From CBDCEG01 sp965215775 (GTDB lineage: Bacteria; Pseudomonadota; Gammaproteobacteria; Cardiobacteriales; Ostreibacteriaceae), in contig CBDCEG010000029.1 of the NCBI GenBank assembly GCA_965215775.1, positions 1-64,000 of the forward strand: 64,000 nt of DNA. Reading direction: 5' to 3'. Below, in pieces: positions 54,354-64,000 of the stretch; position 1 is the stretch's first letter, and each line of letters begins with the position of its first letter. The notes under the pieces were generated by a model. That model worked only from the letters and a program-made list of their open reading frames with translations. It was not told where the DNA came from and ran no database searches. Position numbers and translations under genes: made by a program.

Positions 54354-55602
54354 TCCCCATCATAAATATAGGTAAGTACATAGCAATTAGTATTGTTCCT
54401 ACAATAACAGCAATAAAAGAAATTATCATAGGTTCTAAAATAGTTGTTAAATTATCTATTTTATAATCTAGCTCTTCATCATAGTAATCTGCAACCTTAC
54501 CTAACATATCACCTAAAGCACCTGACTCTTCACCAATACTAGTCATTTGAACAGAAAATGCATCAAACTTTCCAGTTTGTTGCATAGCAAAATTAAGTTG
54601 TGATCCATTTTCAACATCATTAGCTATTTGGTTAGTAGCGTCTTCATAAATAACACTTCCTGTAGCAGGAGCAGTAGCTCTCAGACTTTTCATAAGAGGG
54701 ACACCCGCATCAAATAAAACTCCTATAGTTCTTGAGAACCTAGCCACTGCACCTAGTTTTAAAATGCCACCAAGGACTGGTATTTTAAAAGAAAATTTAT
54801 TAACTGCTCTTTGGAATTTTCGATTTCTTTTTTTATACCAAAAGAAAAAATATATACCAATAGCGAGTCCAACGACAATCATCCAGCCCCAGTTTATAAG
54901 AGCCTCAGAAGCTGCAGAAACTAGTTTAGTTATAGCTGGAAGTTCTACTTTAGCGTTATCAAAGAACTCTTTAAAAACAGGTATGACCCAAACAAGTAAA
55001 ATAGCGGTAACAACAATAGCAACAAAAACAACAATAGCTGGATATGTCATAGCTTTTTTTACTTTTTTCTTCACAGCCTCTGCTTTTTCAACATTAACTG
55101 CTATTTTATTCATAGTTTCTTCAAGTAGCCCAGCTTCTTCACCAGCTGTAACCAAACTTATGTATAAGTCATTAAAGTATACAGGGTATTTTGATAGAGC
55201 TTTTGAAAAGCTAAGACCGTCCTCAACTTCTGAGTGCAAGTCTTCAATTATCTCTTTAAGTTTTAAAGGTTTTTCAACTCCTTCTGCAATTAGGGCTAAT
55301 GATTTGGTAACAGACATGCCTGCTTTTAACATAGTTGCCATTTGCCTTGAGAATCCGACTATATGTTTTGATTTTACTGTTCCCTTGCTTTCCCATAGAG
55401 GTTTAGCTTTAACATATATTTTTTTAGGTGCAATCCCTTGCTTTTGTAAGTAAGCTCTAACTAATTGCTCATTGACTGAAACTAACTCTCCTTTTTTTAT
55501 AACGCCTTTCTTATCTGTACCAGACCAAATGTAAGTATTAGCTGTTTTTTTATGAGCTTTGCTTTTCTGTCTTCTCTGTCTTTTTTGTAATGCTGTTTCC
55601 AT
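54340..55602 (-). CDS. pilC: Type IV pilus inner-membrane platform protein PilC
   Basis: PilC links the assembly ATPase to pilin polymerisation. The 420-residue protein has the duplicated T2SSF domain: ARQMATMLKAGMSVTKSLALI in the first half and ARFSRTIGVLFDAGVPLMKSL in the second, with membrane segments near 180-210, 230-255 and 390-415. An N-terminal region (30-70) reads as the pilus-type extension. It follows pilB by 113 bp and overlaps pilD. Confidence 0.95.
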   Translation of the reverse strand: METALQKRQRRQKSKAHKKTANTYIWSGTDKKGVIKKGELVSVNEQLVRAYLQKQGIAPKKIYVKAKPLWESKGTVKSKHIVGFSRQMATMLKAGMSVTKSLALIAEGVEKPLKLKEIIEDLHSEVEDGLSFSKALSKYPVYFNDLYISLVTAGEEAGLLEETMNKIAVNVEKAEAVKKKVKKAMTYPAIVVFVAIVVTAILLVWVIPVFKEFFDNAKVELPAITKLVSAASEALINWGWMIVVGLAIGIYFFFWYKKRNRKFQRAVNKFSFKIPVLGGILKLGAVARFSRTIGVLFDAGVPLMKSLRATAPATGSVIYEDATNQIANDVENGSQLNFAMQQTGKFDAFSVQMTSIGEESGALGDMLGKVADYYDEELDYKIDNLTTILEPMIISFIAVIVGTILIAMYLPIFMMGNVVG

Positions 55603-55715
55603 AAGTCCTCTTTTTATTATTTTAATATTTAAATTATTTTAAATTGCCTAGAGTAATGTAAATTATTAACCAAGATAATATTTTAATTAGGTTAGTAGAC
55701 ATCTAAAAAAAATTA

Positions 55716-57431
55716 TTAATCAATAGTAACTCTAATTACCTCTTCAATACTTGTTATACCACTTTTAACCTTGTCAATACCTGACTGTCTTAAATCCCAA
55801 TAACCTTCTTTTTGAAACTGTTGTGAAAGTTCAATAGAACTCTCCCCATTCATAATCATAGAAGAGACTTTACTACTTATTGGAATAACTTGGTAAAGCC
55901 CAGCCCTTCCTTTGTAACCTTGGTTACCACATCTTTCACAACCTTTGGCTTCATATATTTTAGATATTTCCGCATCTTCTTCTGAAAAACCGATTGCTAT
56001 AAGTTGTTCCTCTGTCCACTTTCTACTCCTTGTTCTGCAACTTTTGCAAAGTCTCCTAACAAGTCGCTGTGCCATAATAAGTTCAACAGAACCAGCAATG
56101 TTATACGATGGAACTCCCATATTACCTAGTCTAATTATAGTCTGTGCCACATCATTAGTATGCAAAGTAGATAGCACCATATGTCCTGTTTGTGCTGCCT
56201 TAACTGCAATTTCAGCAGTTTCCAAATCACGAATCTCTCCAATCATTATAATATCTGGATCTTGTCTTAAAAATGCTCTAAGAGCTGTTGCAAAAGTCAT
56301 GCCTTGTTTAGGAATAACATTCACTTGATTAACCCCAGGTAGAGTTATTTCAACAGGATCTTCAGCGGTTGAAATGTTTACAGAAGGTGTGTTTAATATA
56401 TTTAGTCCTGAGTAAAGAGAGACTGTTTTACCTGAACCAGTCGGTCCTGTTACCAAAACTAGCCCTTGAGGTTTTTTAATAGAATCTAGGTAGGTTTTTT
56501 TCTGCACCTCTGAAAAACCTAACATATCAATATTAAGTTGGGCTGCACTACTATCTAAAATACGCAGAACAATTTTTTCCCCCCAAAGTGTTGGTAGAGT
56601 ATTAACACGAAAATCAATAACTTTAGTATCTGATACTTTTAGCTTTATTCTTCCATCTTGAGGCTTTCTTTTTTCAGCAATATTCATACTTGATATTACT
56701 TTAATTCTAGCTGTTATTCTATTGGTTATGTTTGATGGTGGTGTAGAAACTTCTTTTAAAACCCCATCTTTTCTGAATCTAACACGGTAAGTATGTTCAT
56801 AAGGTTCAAAATGCAAATCTGATGCGCCAATTCTAATTGCATCTAAAAGCATTCCATTCACATATTTAACAACAGGTGCTTCATTATCTTCTGTAATTCC
56901 CAAAAGCGCTTTTGAAAGAGCTTCTAGCTCTGCTGCTTTTGCATCTTCATCCTCTTCATTCTCCTCATCAGCAAACAGGTCATCCATATCACCTGATCCT
57001 GCAAAAATCTCATCAATGATTTGTTCGATTTGCTCTGCTGAAGCTAAGACTGGTTCTGCTGAAGAGTAGTTTCCTGAGTATTTAAATGTATCAAGTCCAA
57101 TAATATCAAAAGGATCTGATACAGCTACAAAAAGCCTTCCTCCTCTTTCAAAGAAAGGTAACATTGAATATTTTCTAATGTCTTTTTCTTTTGCTCTTTT
57201 TACGACACTACCCAAAAGAGAAATTTCCCTAAGGTTAAAAGATGGCGTATTTGAAACTTGTCTAGTAATTTCTAGTAATTTGTGTGAGTCAATAATTCCT
57301 TCTGAAACTAACTGTCGTGGGAAATTAACTTTCCTCTGCATAGCAGACATTTGTATTTCTTGAAGTTGATCAGGTAATGCTATTTTATTTTTTACTAGAT
57401 GATCGATTATTTGGTTGTAACCATTTTGCAT
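55716..57431 (-). CDS. pilB: Type IV pilus assembly ATPase PilB
   Basis: PilB drives pilus extension. The 571-residue protein has an N-terminal MshEN/T2SSE-N-like region (5-145), an acidic linker (158-180) and the ATPase with Walker A GPTGSGKT (339-346). The Asp box, Walker B DPDIIMIGEIRD, and the His box TGHMVLSTLHTND are present, as is a tetra-Cys zinc site (CKSC and CERC). Extension rather than retraction type is indicated by the N-domain and zinc site. No pilin gene lies in this cluster. A FimX-like regulator is encoded at 25495-27576. Confidence 0.96.
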   Translation of the reverse strand: MQNGYNQIIDHLVKNKIALPDQLQEIQMSAMQRKVNFPRQLVSEGIIDSHKLLEITRQVSNTPSFNLREISLLGSVVKRAKEKDIRKYSMLPFFERGGRLFVAVSDPFDIIGLDTFKYSGNYSSAEPVLASAEQIEQIIDEIFAGSGDMDDLFADEENEEDEDAKAAELEALSKALLGITEDNEAPVVKYVNGMLLDAIRIGASDLHFEPYEHTYRVRFRKDGVLKEVSTPPSNITNRITARIKVISSMNIAEKRKPQDGRIKLKVSDTKVIDFRVNTLPTLWGEKIVLRILDSSAAQLNIDMLGFSEVQKKTYLDSIKKPQGLVLVTGPTGSGKTVSLYSGLNILNTPSVNISTAEDPVEITLPGVNQVNVIPKQGMTFATALRAFLRQDPDIIMIGEIRDLETAEIAVKAAQTGHMVLSTLHTNDVAQTIIRLGNMGVPSYNIAGSVELIMAQRLVRRLCKSCRTRSRKWTEEQLIAIGFSEEDAEISKIYEAKGCERCGNQGYKGRAGLYQVIPISSKVSSMIMNGESSIELSQQFQKEGYWDLRQSGIDKVKSGITSIEEVIRVTID

Positions 57432-57531
57432 ATTGTTAAATCCTGTATTTTAATTTTATTGATGTTAAATTTTACTAAACAAAAAAGTATACCTTAGTTT
57501 TATATGAAAATTAAATACTTTATAGCTCAAA

Positions 57532-60500
57532 CTATATAAGCTTTGGCTTATGGAAGTGTATTCCTTTTGAACTATTTTTACTCATTCCTCTTATAAAAAG
57601 GTAAAAAGCCCCACCAAAAATTTTATCATAATCAAAATTCTCAACTGTATTTTTAAGAAATTTCTGCAAAGCTTTTGCATAAATTTCTGCTTGTAAATAG
57701 TAGTTATGTTCGGTCATAGCTTTATCCATATTTTCTTTAGTATAGTCATCTTCATTTTTACCCAAGAAGTTTGACTTATAATCGAGGATATAAAATTTAC
57801 CATTATAAAAAAACATTAAATCTATAAATCCATGCAAATAACCTTCTTTATTAATTGTATCTTTTTTATAACTTTTAATCTTTTTGAAACTTTCTTGGTC
57901 AGATAAATGCATAATAAATTCCATTTCTATGCTTTGTTGACTTACATCAATATCGGCAAGGCAAAAACTTTCAGGATATAGATTAACATTAGTTATATTG
58001 ATTAAATCATCATTTAATTTAGCCAAATATTCTTCATTATTTAATCAATTTATTATTAGGCAAATGCTTTTGAATAGACTTCTCCATATAGTTTAAAAAA
58101 TCAACTCTGCTTTCCATAAAACCTTCAAACATTTCATGCAAAGAAGTTCCTGCTTCAGCACCTTTTGGGTATTCAATCAAAGCATTTTTAATTTTGCTCA
58201 AGTTTGCGTCATTCTTTTAGTGGCTCTAATGCATAGTTGTGGTTATTAAGGTTTGAAGAAATGGAAGAAAAAGACTGAATATTCCATTTTGTTGAGTATG
58301 TTTTTGTAACCTTTTTTGGCGTAAAATTATTAAAAATATCTTTTTTAGATAATTTATTGTCATTATCTTCAATAATAATTTCTTTTGTAAAGTCTTGTTT
58401 TCCTAAATTATTTAAGCTTGGATTATTTTCTTTAAGTAAATCCCACATACTTTTTTGTTTACTCGCTTTTTTATTTTGAATGAATATTATATTTTTATAT
58501 TTAGCTCTTGTTAGTTCAACATAAGCAAGTCTAATTGTTTCTAACTCCTCTTGAAATTGATAGGAGCTTGTGATTTCTTTACTATTACCTTTAAAACTAG
58601 CTTTATTGATTTGATTGCTATTAATAATAATACTTTTTTGCATTGTATTATTTGAGTCAATAAAAGGATGAAAAACAAAGTTAAATTCAAGCCCTTTAGA
58701 GTTATGAATTGTATAAATATTAATTGCATTTTTATCATCTAATCTAAGTTGTTGAGCATCTTTGCTAGTTTCTTTGGTCTTAGAATTTGAAATTAAATTA
58801 CTTAATAAATCACAAACTGCATATAAAGACATATTATTACATTCAGTTAATAAAATATCAAAAACATGAAAGAAATTAGTTAGTTTTCTTTTGCCATCAA
58901 ATATAGATAATAAATTATTTGCAATATTTTCATCTAATAAAATTTGGTAAAAAACATAGGCGAAACCTCTTAAATCATAAAGTTTTTGGTAATTACTAAA
59001 CCTTGTTATTATTTTAGAGACCAAATCATCATTTTTAATTTCAATTAAGCTAAATTTATAAAGTGGACTAATAAGTAATCTTTTTATTTCACGAAACTCT
59101 GGGTTTGAAATAGCACAAAGTAAATAATAAAAATACATAGCTTCATTTGTTTCTAAAACACTTTTTTTACCAGTAAATGAAGCGGAAATACCTAATTTTG
59201 CAAGCTCTTTTTTCATACTTTGGGCTTGGGAATTAGTTCTTGTTAATATGGTTATATCTTTTTCAGTAATTGGTTTACTATTTATTTTTGTGTTCTGAAT
59301 TTATGAAATTAAATATATATTGTGAGGCTTGTTTTGCTATTTCATCTGTAGAGCCTTTTTCTAAGCTAGTTAAATATAATGACTTTTCGTTATTAGTTAC
59401 GCATAGGTTATCTTTTTGTGAGTTTATGTTTTCATAACTTATATCTTTACCAAAAGGGCGGTTTTTAGAGAAAATATAATTAACTGAATTATTTAGTGAC
59501 TTACTTGAGCGATAATTTGTATCAAGCAAATATTTATTATTTACTATTTTTGAAATTTCTAAATAAGCAAAAATATCACCTCCACGAAATCCATAAATAG
59601 CTTGTTTTGGATCTCCTACAAAAAAGCATATTTTATTTGTATTTATAAATAAGCTAGAAAACAAAGTAATTTGTTGTTTATTTGTATCTTGTGCTTCATC
59701 TATTAGCGCTGCCTTTATATCAGTTTTTAAGTTATTTTCTGAGTAGTTACTTTCTGAAACTATTTTTGTTACATCTGAATATGTAAGAGTTAAATTTTCA
59801 GATTTATATTTTTGGAAGCTCTTTTCCCATATAAGTTGCTAAACAAAACATAGTATTATAAAAAACTTCATCTTCTTTTTTAACTAAGAAATTAAGACTA
59901 TTATAAATATACTGCCAAACTTCAAAAAAGTTCTTTTTAAGCTCAGAAGTAGGGTTAAATTCCTCAAATTTTTCTTTTATTTGCTGTGTAGTAAAATATT
60001 TTAAAATAGCAAGTGTTGGTTTATTCTCCAAATTATCTAAGAAATTTTCTAATTTATCTAAATTAGTTTTAGTTTTATTTTCATTATATGTTTTGCCATT
60101 TTGTTTTTTTAAGCAGTTCATAAAGTTTAAAACTTCTAGTTTATTATCTTTTATAAATAAATTTAATTGTTTAACTTTAGTTTTTAATTTTTTATCAAAA
60201 TCCCAAATAGTTGGCTGTGCATTTTTGAAATTATCCCAAACTTCTAAAACACCATTTATTATTTTACTAATATCTAAAACACTTTTTTTTGCTAAAAGAT
60301 CAATCATCTCTTTATTAATATTTTCACAAGGTTTGAAATTTCTACTGGCTAGATTTATATATATTTTCTTTATTATTTCTTGATTATTATTAACAACATC
60401 TTTAACATCATATGAATTTAAGGATAGATAATTATCTTTTAAAAGTTGTAAAGAAAAACCATCAATAGTTTGAATTTTTGCATAATTAAACTCTGCTTTT

Positions 60501-60829
60501 GCAAGTTGTAATCGTTTGATTGTTTGTGATTTATTTTCTGTATTTTTATGAAGTTTAACTAATAATTCATCTGTATTTTCTAAACTTTCTAAATCACTAT
60601 TTCTTAAAAGTTGCTCAAAAGTAATAATTTGTTGATAAATTCTAGATTTTAATTCTGAAACAGCAGCTTTTGTAAAAGTTGTAACTAAAATTTCTTTAAC
60701 TTCTAATTTTTCTTGGACAATTAAGCGTAAATATAAAAAAGCAATACTATATGTTTTTCCAGTTCCAGCACTTGCCTCAAGTAAGTTAGAGCCAGAAAGA
60801 GGGCAGGTTAGTGGGTTGAAAATATTCAT
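57532..60829 (-). pseudogene. recB: RecB, broken by four frameshifts
   Basis: RecB is the helicase-nuclease subunit of RecBCD. The start ATG 60829 overlaps the recC stop (TAATG). Frame 1 (Walker A ASAGTGKT, 19-26) ends at 59804 after MGKELPKI. Then the frame shifts near an A5 run at 59809-59813, near another at 59285-59289, and again near 58209 and 58042-58050. All four are net +1. Bridging them yields about 1097 residues (Escherichia coli has 1180) with Walker B ALIDEAQDT, helicase motif GDPKQAIYGFRGGD and nuclease motif LDYKSN. Because every motif survives, the shifts are recent, read through, or sequencing errors. Confidence 0.85.
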
Positions 60830-63800
60830 TAGTCTAAAACCTCAACAATCCCACCTTTGAGTGCATTCCATAGCTTAGAAAAGTTCTCAAATTGTTGCTC
60901 TGAATTTTCTTTGCACAAATTGATTTCCTCTTTTATATTATCCAATAGAATATCTTCATTAAGAGTTTGTTCTATATCTATTTTAGCTCTAGTTATTTTT
61001 GCTTTAGGAATAAAAATTATAGGTTTTGTAAAGCAGAATTCTAAAGCATTTAAGATATTATTAATATGATTGTTTACAATATCTTGGTCTATAATTGGTG
61101 CAAAAGTAACAGTCAAAATTTCTTTTTTCTTTGCAGTAGATGTTTTAAATACATAAATACTAGTTATTTGTTTTTTTGTATTTAAAATTAAATGTGAAAG
61201 CCAAGTTTTCAGCAAATTATTAAATTTAAACTTACTAAAAGTTGTAAGAATAAACCTATCATCATAAATATTATTAAATTTATTTATAATATTATAAATA
61301 TTATTACTCCACAGAATTTGAATATTTGTTTGATTATTAAGGTTTAATTGAGATAAAGTTTTCAAGTAAATTTCAATATTTTCATAATGATTTTTATAAT
61401 TAAAGTCCTTGAAAATAGTTGGAACTTGTAAGTTTTTTGCTAAAAGTAATTTGTTAAAGTTTTCCTTAGAATATTCTTTAGACTTAGTATCACTATTTTC
61501 TAGCTCCGCCCTAATAAGGCAGTCGTTAACAAACCATTCCTCTAAAGCATTATGTGCTGAAATAAAGCTATCATTCTGTGCCTCATAATCATCATTTGAA
61601 GTAATTTCTTTTGTTAAAATACCTATGTTTTTATCTAAATAAAATTTAATAGGATTAGTTAAGGCTTTAGTTAATTTATTTATTGTCCAATTTTTATCAA
61701 TTTCTATATTTTCACTATTATCTAAATTTATAAATTTTTCTTTTTTTGGTTTTTTATAAAAAGGAGAGTATGTTTTTATAGTTGGAGAAAATAATTCTTT
61801 AGAAAAAGCTTGTAAATAATCTTCAGTTAAATCAGTTGTTTTTGTGATATTAATTCCAATTTGCTGTAAATAATCTTCAAGCTCCAAAACTAAAACAGAC
61901 GGGCTTATTAATTCTCCTGTTTTCTCATCAACACCATTGTAACTTAGATAGAATTTGTCAGAAGTTGCAAGTATAGATTCTAAAAATAAATATTTACTTT
62001 CTCTAGCTAGATTTTTATCTGATAATTTGGAACTATTTGCAAGCAAATCAAATTCATATTTAGGTAAGTTTGCAGGGAAATCATTATTCATACCAAGCAT
62101 ACAAGTAACTTTTGATGGAATAGAACGCATAGGAATTGCAGAACAAAAAGAAATAGATCCTGATAAAAATGGACCACGCATTTCTTGGGTAGTCATAATC
62201 TCACAAATATCGGTGTAAATTATAGAAAAGTCATATAAATCAGTTTGTTTTGTTTGTTTTATAAGCTCAAACCAGTCATTTATTAAATCATTTAAAATAT
62301 TTTTTTTAGATTTATTAGTATTAAAATTAGCACTAAGTTGTTTTAAAACTCTAAACCAATCTGTTAAAGTCTTTTGTTCAAACTTAACATTTGCTGCAAA
62401 TTTCAACATTTCAAATAACTTAGTTAATTTTGCGAGAATTTCAACCTGTGATGTGCGAAAATGTTTGTTTGCAATAGTTTCTCCAATAATTTCTTCATCA
62501 ATTTTTTGTGAATGATTTAATGGTTTTCCGCAGCAATAAGCCAAATATAATCCATCTAACATTTTTTGCAAATGTCCTTGTTTATAAATATTAGTATCAA
62601 TTTCAGTATCTTTGTTTTCAATACAAAGCAATGATTTTCTTTTGTGATTCTCGTCATAACCCCAATTGACTTTGGCTTCATCTAGATAAAACTTGATACT
62701 ATCTAATTCTTTTAGGCTAAAATCAAATATCTCTCTAACTGTTTGTTGGTTGCAAAAATTAAAAAAATCAGTCTTAGAAAAATTAGAATTAATCAAATCA
62801 AATAATGCTAAAAAAGTATTAACATCAGGGTCGGTATCAACAGCAGTTTGGTTTGAAATACTAAAAGGTAATACTTTGTTTGCTGAAAATATTGAATTAA
62901 CATAAGGACTGTAAATAGCTACATTAGGCATGGTTACAATAATATCAGATGGTTTAATATCATCATTATTTTCTAAAATATCTAAAATATAATCATATAA
63001 TATTTCAACTTCTCGCCTTGGGCTAGATGCTTTTTTAAAAGTTATACTATCATCTTTAGTTGACTTTTTAGTTTTACAATTATCAATGCTTTTATTTTCT
63101 AAGTTAATGATATTGTTCTTTAAAAAGTCTAAATTATTGTTGCTTTCAGTGTTTTTATCATTGAAAATATAATCTAAATTATTTGTAGAATGATTATTTA
63201 AAGAGTCAATTAAAAATTTAGCAGAGCTTCCCCAACTTGCAAGAAGTGGGTTTGCAACCTCAAATAATATTGAAATATCAAAGTTTTTATTATCATAATC
63301 AGTTATTTCTTGCCTTAGTTTCTCCTCCTTTCTAATAATATCACCCCAAAATTCCACACAAGGATTTATTGAGTAAAATTTTAAATTTATATATTCTGAG
63401 ATCTGAAATAAATCATCTAGTTGATGCTTTGGAATAAAGTGAAATCCAAAAATATGAATAGTTTCAGGAACAACTTTTGTTAGCGATTGTTTCTTTTCTT
63501 TAATAAAATTATTAAACTTTTGTTTTAAAAAGAATATTGATTGTTTCGAAAGTTCTAATTTATGGTAAATATCTTTTTGCCAAAATTCATGAATATTATC
63601 TGTGAATAGACTTTGTTGTTCCCAGCAAGATATTATTTCAGGGCGTTGCTCTAAATATTTAAGCAAGTGAGTTGCAATTGTAGAAGCTAAATAATACTTT
63701 TGATTTGGTTGTTGGTTATTTTTTAGGATTTTAGTTAAATAATCATCTATCTCATTTTTATCTAAAATCTCATTAAATAAGCTAAGTATTTGATAAGTAA

Positions 63801-63999
63801 TTGTATGTTTATTATGTTTTATTAAGGATTTACCTTGTTTAGCAAGTATTTTGCTATAAAAATCATTAAAAAAACTCCCCAAATAAGTAATGTCAATATG
63901 TGTACAAATTCCTTTATCTTTCGCAATTTTAAGTTCTAAATACCTTTGCATTCCAGAGTTTGGAATTAAAATAAGTTCTTTGCTAAAAGGAGATTTTGT
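60829..63999 (-). CDS. recC: RecC, subunit of the RecBCD complex (5' end outside window)
   Basis: RecC is the Chi-recognising scaffold of RecBCD. At least 1056 residues are visible; the frame continues past the right end of the window (KELILIPNSG precedes MQRYLELKIAKDKG, matching the MILVQSTGM region close to the RecC start). Only about 20 residues are therefore missing. The frame is uninterrupted, and conserved pieces such as FHFIPKHQLDDLFQIS, PNVAIYSPYVNSIF and PMRSIPSKVTCMLGMNNDFP are in order. The gene overlaps the recB start by 1 bp. It is intact although its partner recB is not. Confidence 0.92.
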   Translation of the reverse strand, partial: TKSPFSKELILIPNSGMQRYLELKIAKDKGICTHIDITYLGSFFNDFYSKILAKQGKSLIKHNKHTITYQILSLFNEILDKNEIDDYLTKILKNNQQPNQKYYLASTIATHLLKYLEQRPEIISCWEQQSLFTDNIHEFWQKDIYHKLELSKQSIFFLKQKFNNFIKEKKQSLTKVVPETIHIFGFHFIPKHQLDDLFQISEYINLKFYSINPCVEFWGDIIRKEEKLRQEITDYDNKNFDISILFEVANPLLASWGSSAKFLIDSLNNHSTNNLDYIFNDKNTESNNNLDFLKNNIINLENKSIDNCKTKKSTKDDSITFKKASSPRREVEILYDYILDILENNDDIKPSDIIVTMPNVAIYSPYVNSIFSANKVLPFSISNQTAVDTDPDVNTFLALFDLINSNFSKTDFFNFCNQQTVREIFDFSLKELDSIKFYLDEAKVNWGYDENHKRKSLLCIENKDTEIDTNIYKQGHLQKMLDGLYLAYCCGKPLNHSQKIDEEIIGETIANKHFRTSQVEILAKLTKLFEMLKFAANVKFEQKTLTDWFRVLKQLSANFNTNKSKKNILNDLINDWFELIKQTKQTDLYDFSIIYTDICEIMTTQEMRGPFLSGSISFCSAIPMRSIPSKVTCMLGMNNDFPANLPKYEFDLLANSSKLSDKNLARESKYLFLESILATSDKFYLSYNGVDEKTGELISPSVLVLELEDYLQQIGINITKTTDLTEDYLQAFSKELFSPTIKTYSPFYKKPKKEKFINLDNSENIEIDKNWTINKLTKALTNPIKFYLDKNIGILTKEITSNDDYEAQNDSFISAHNALEEWFVNDCLIRAELENSDTKSKEYSKENFNKLLLAKNLQVPTIFKDFNYKNHYENIEIYLKTLSQLNLNNQTNIQILWSNNIYNIINKFNNIYDDRFILTTFSKFKFNNLLKTWLSHLILNTKKQITSIYVFKTSTAKKKEILTVTFAPIIDQDIVNNHINNILNALEFCFTKPIIFIPKAKITRAKIDIEQTLNEDILLDNIKEEINLCKENSEQQFENFSKLWNALKGGIVEVLD

Positions 64000-64000
64000 T

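Noticed and set aside
57532..60829. Four separate small genes instead of one recB
   Set aside because: Consecutive fragments match successive RecB regions in order, and each joins the next after a one-base correction.

Overview
The window is about 64 kb of very AT-rich DNA, roughly 30% G+C by eye, from a Gram-negative bacterium. Gene content and gene order point to Gammaproteobacteria: thrS-infC-rpmI-rplT-pheS-pheT-ihfA, lepA-lepB, recC-recB, dksA, pcnB, lptF-lptG and pilB-pilC-pilD are all typical of that class. The low G+C, an IS30-type insertion, several broken genes and large secreted repeat proteins would suit a host-associated or otherwise relaxed genome. I cannot name a genus from the sequence.

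Layout. 1-9.8 kb is an accessory surface or secreted region: the end of a low-complexity helical-repeat protein, a small lipoprotein, and two giant secreted leucine-rich-repeat (LRR) proteins of 1557 and about 1404 residues. 9.9-13.3 kb holds lepA and two signal peptidase I genes that share a near-identical block. 13.3-17.2 kb is disturbed: an alpha/beta hydrolase gene split by an IS30-family element, then a frameshifted lipoprotein gene between two 140-bp direct repeats. 17.2-28.1 kb is a long minus-strand block: PLP-dependent cysteine-synthase-like enzyme, beta-lactamase-fold protein, upp, MscS channel, dut, secG, tpiA, glmM, nhaA, a FimX-like degenerate c-di-GMP protein and a small cytochrome c. 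28.3-40.4 kb is a plus-strand block for translation and the envelope: thrS, infC (with an apparent AUA start), rpmI, rplT, pheS, pheT, ihfA, proB, gltX, lptF, lptG. 40.5-45.3 kb is minus strand: ybgI-like, yhhQ-like, pyrH, a CPA1 antiporter and pcnB. 45.4-49.7 kb is plus strand: a DsbA-like thioredoxin with a long Lys/Glu repeat tail, dksA, a lysine-methyltransferase-like protein and ribF. 49.7-64 kb is minus strand, read from right to left: recC (cut by the window end), a recB interrupted by four frameshifts, pilB, pilC, pilD, an M16 metalloprotease and a small kinase-fold protein.

How the parts connect. The pil genes and the FimX-like protein suggest type IV pili under c-di-GMP control. LepB, PilD, DsbA and LptF/G are the export and envelope machinery that the secreted LRR proteins and lipoproteins would need. 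RecC looks intact while RecB does not, so double-strand-break repair may be altered unless the frameshifts are sequencing errors. The most unusual features are the modular LRR pair, the helical-repeat tail on DsbA, the putative protein methyltransferase, the recB frameshifts, the 140-bp repeats and the infC start codon. No CRISPR array, rRNA or tRNA gene, or classical defence system was seen.
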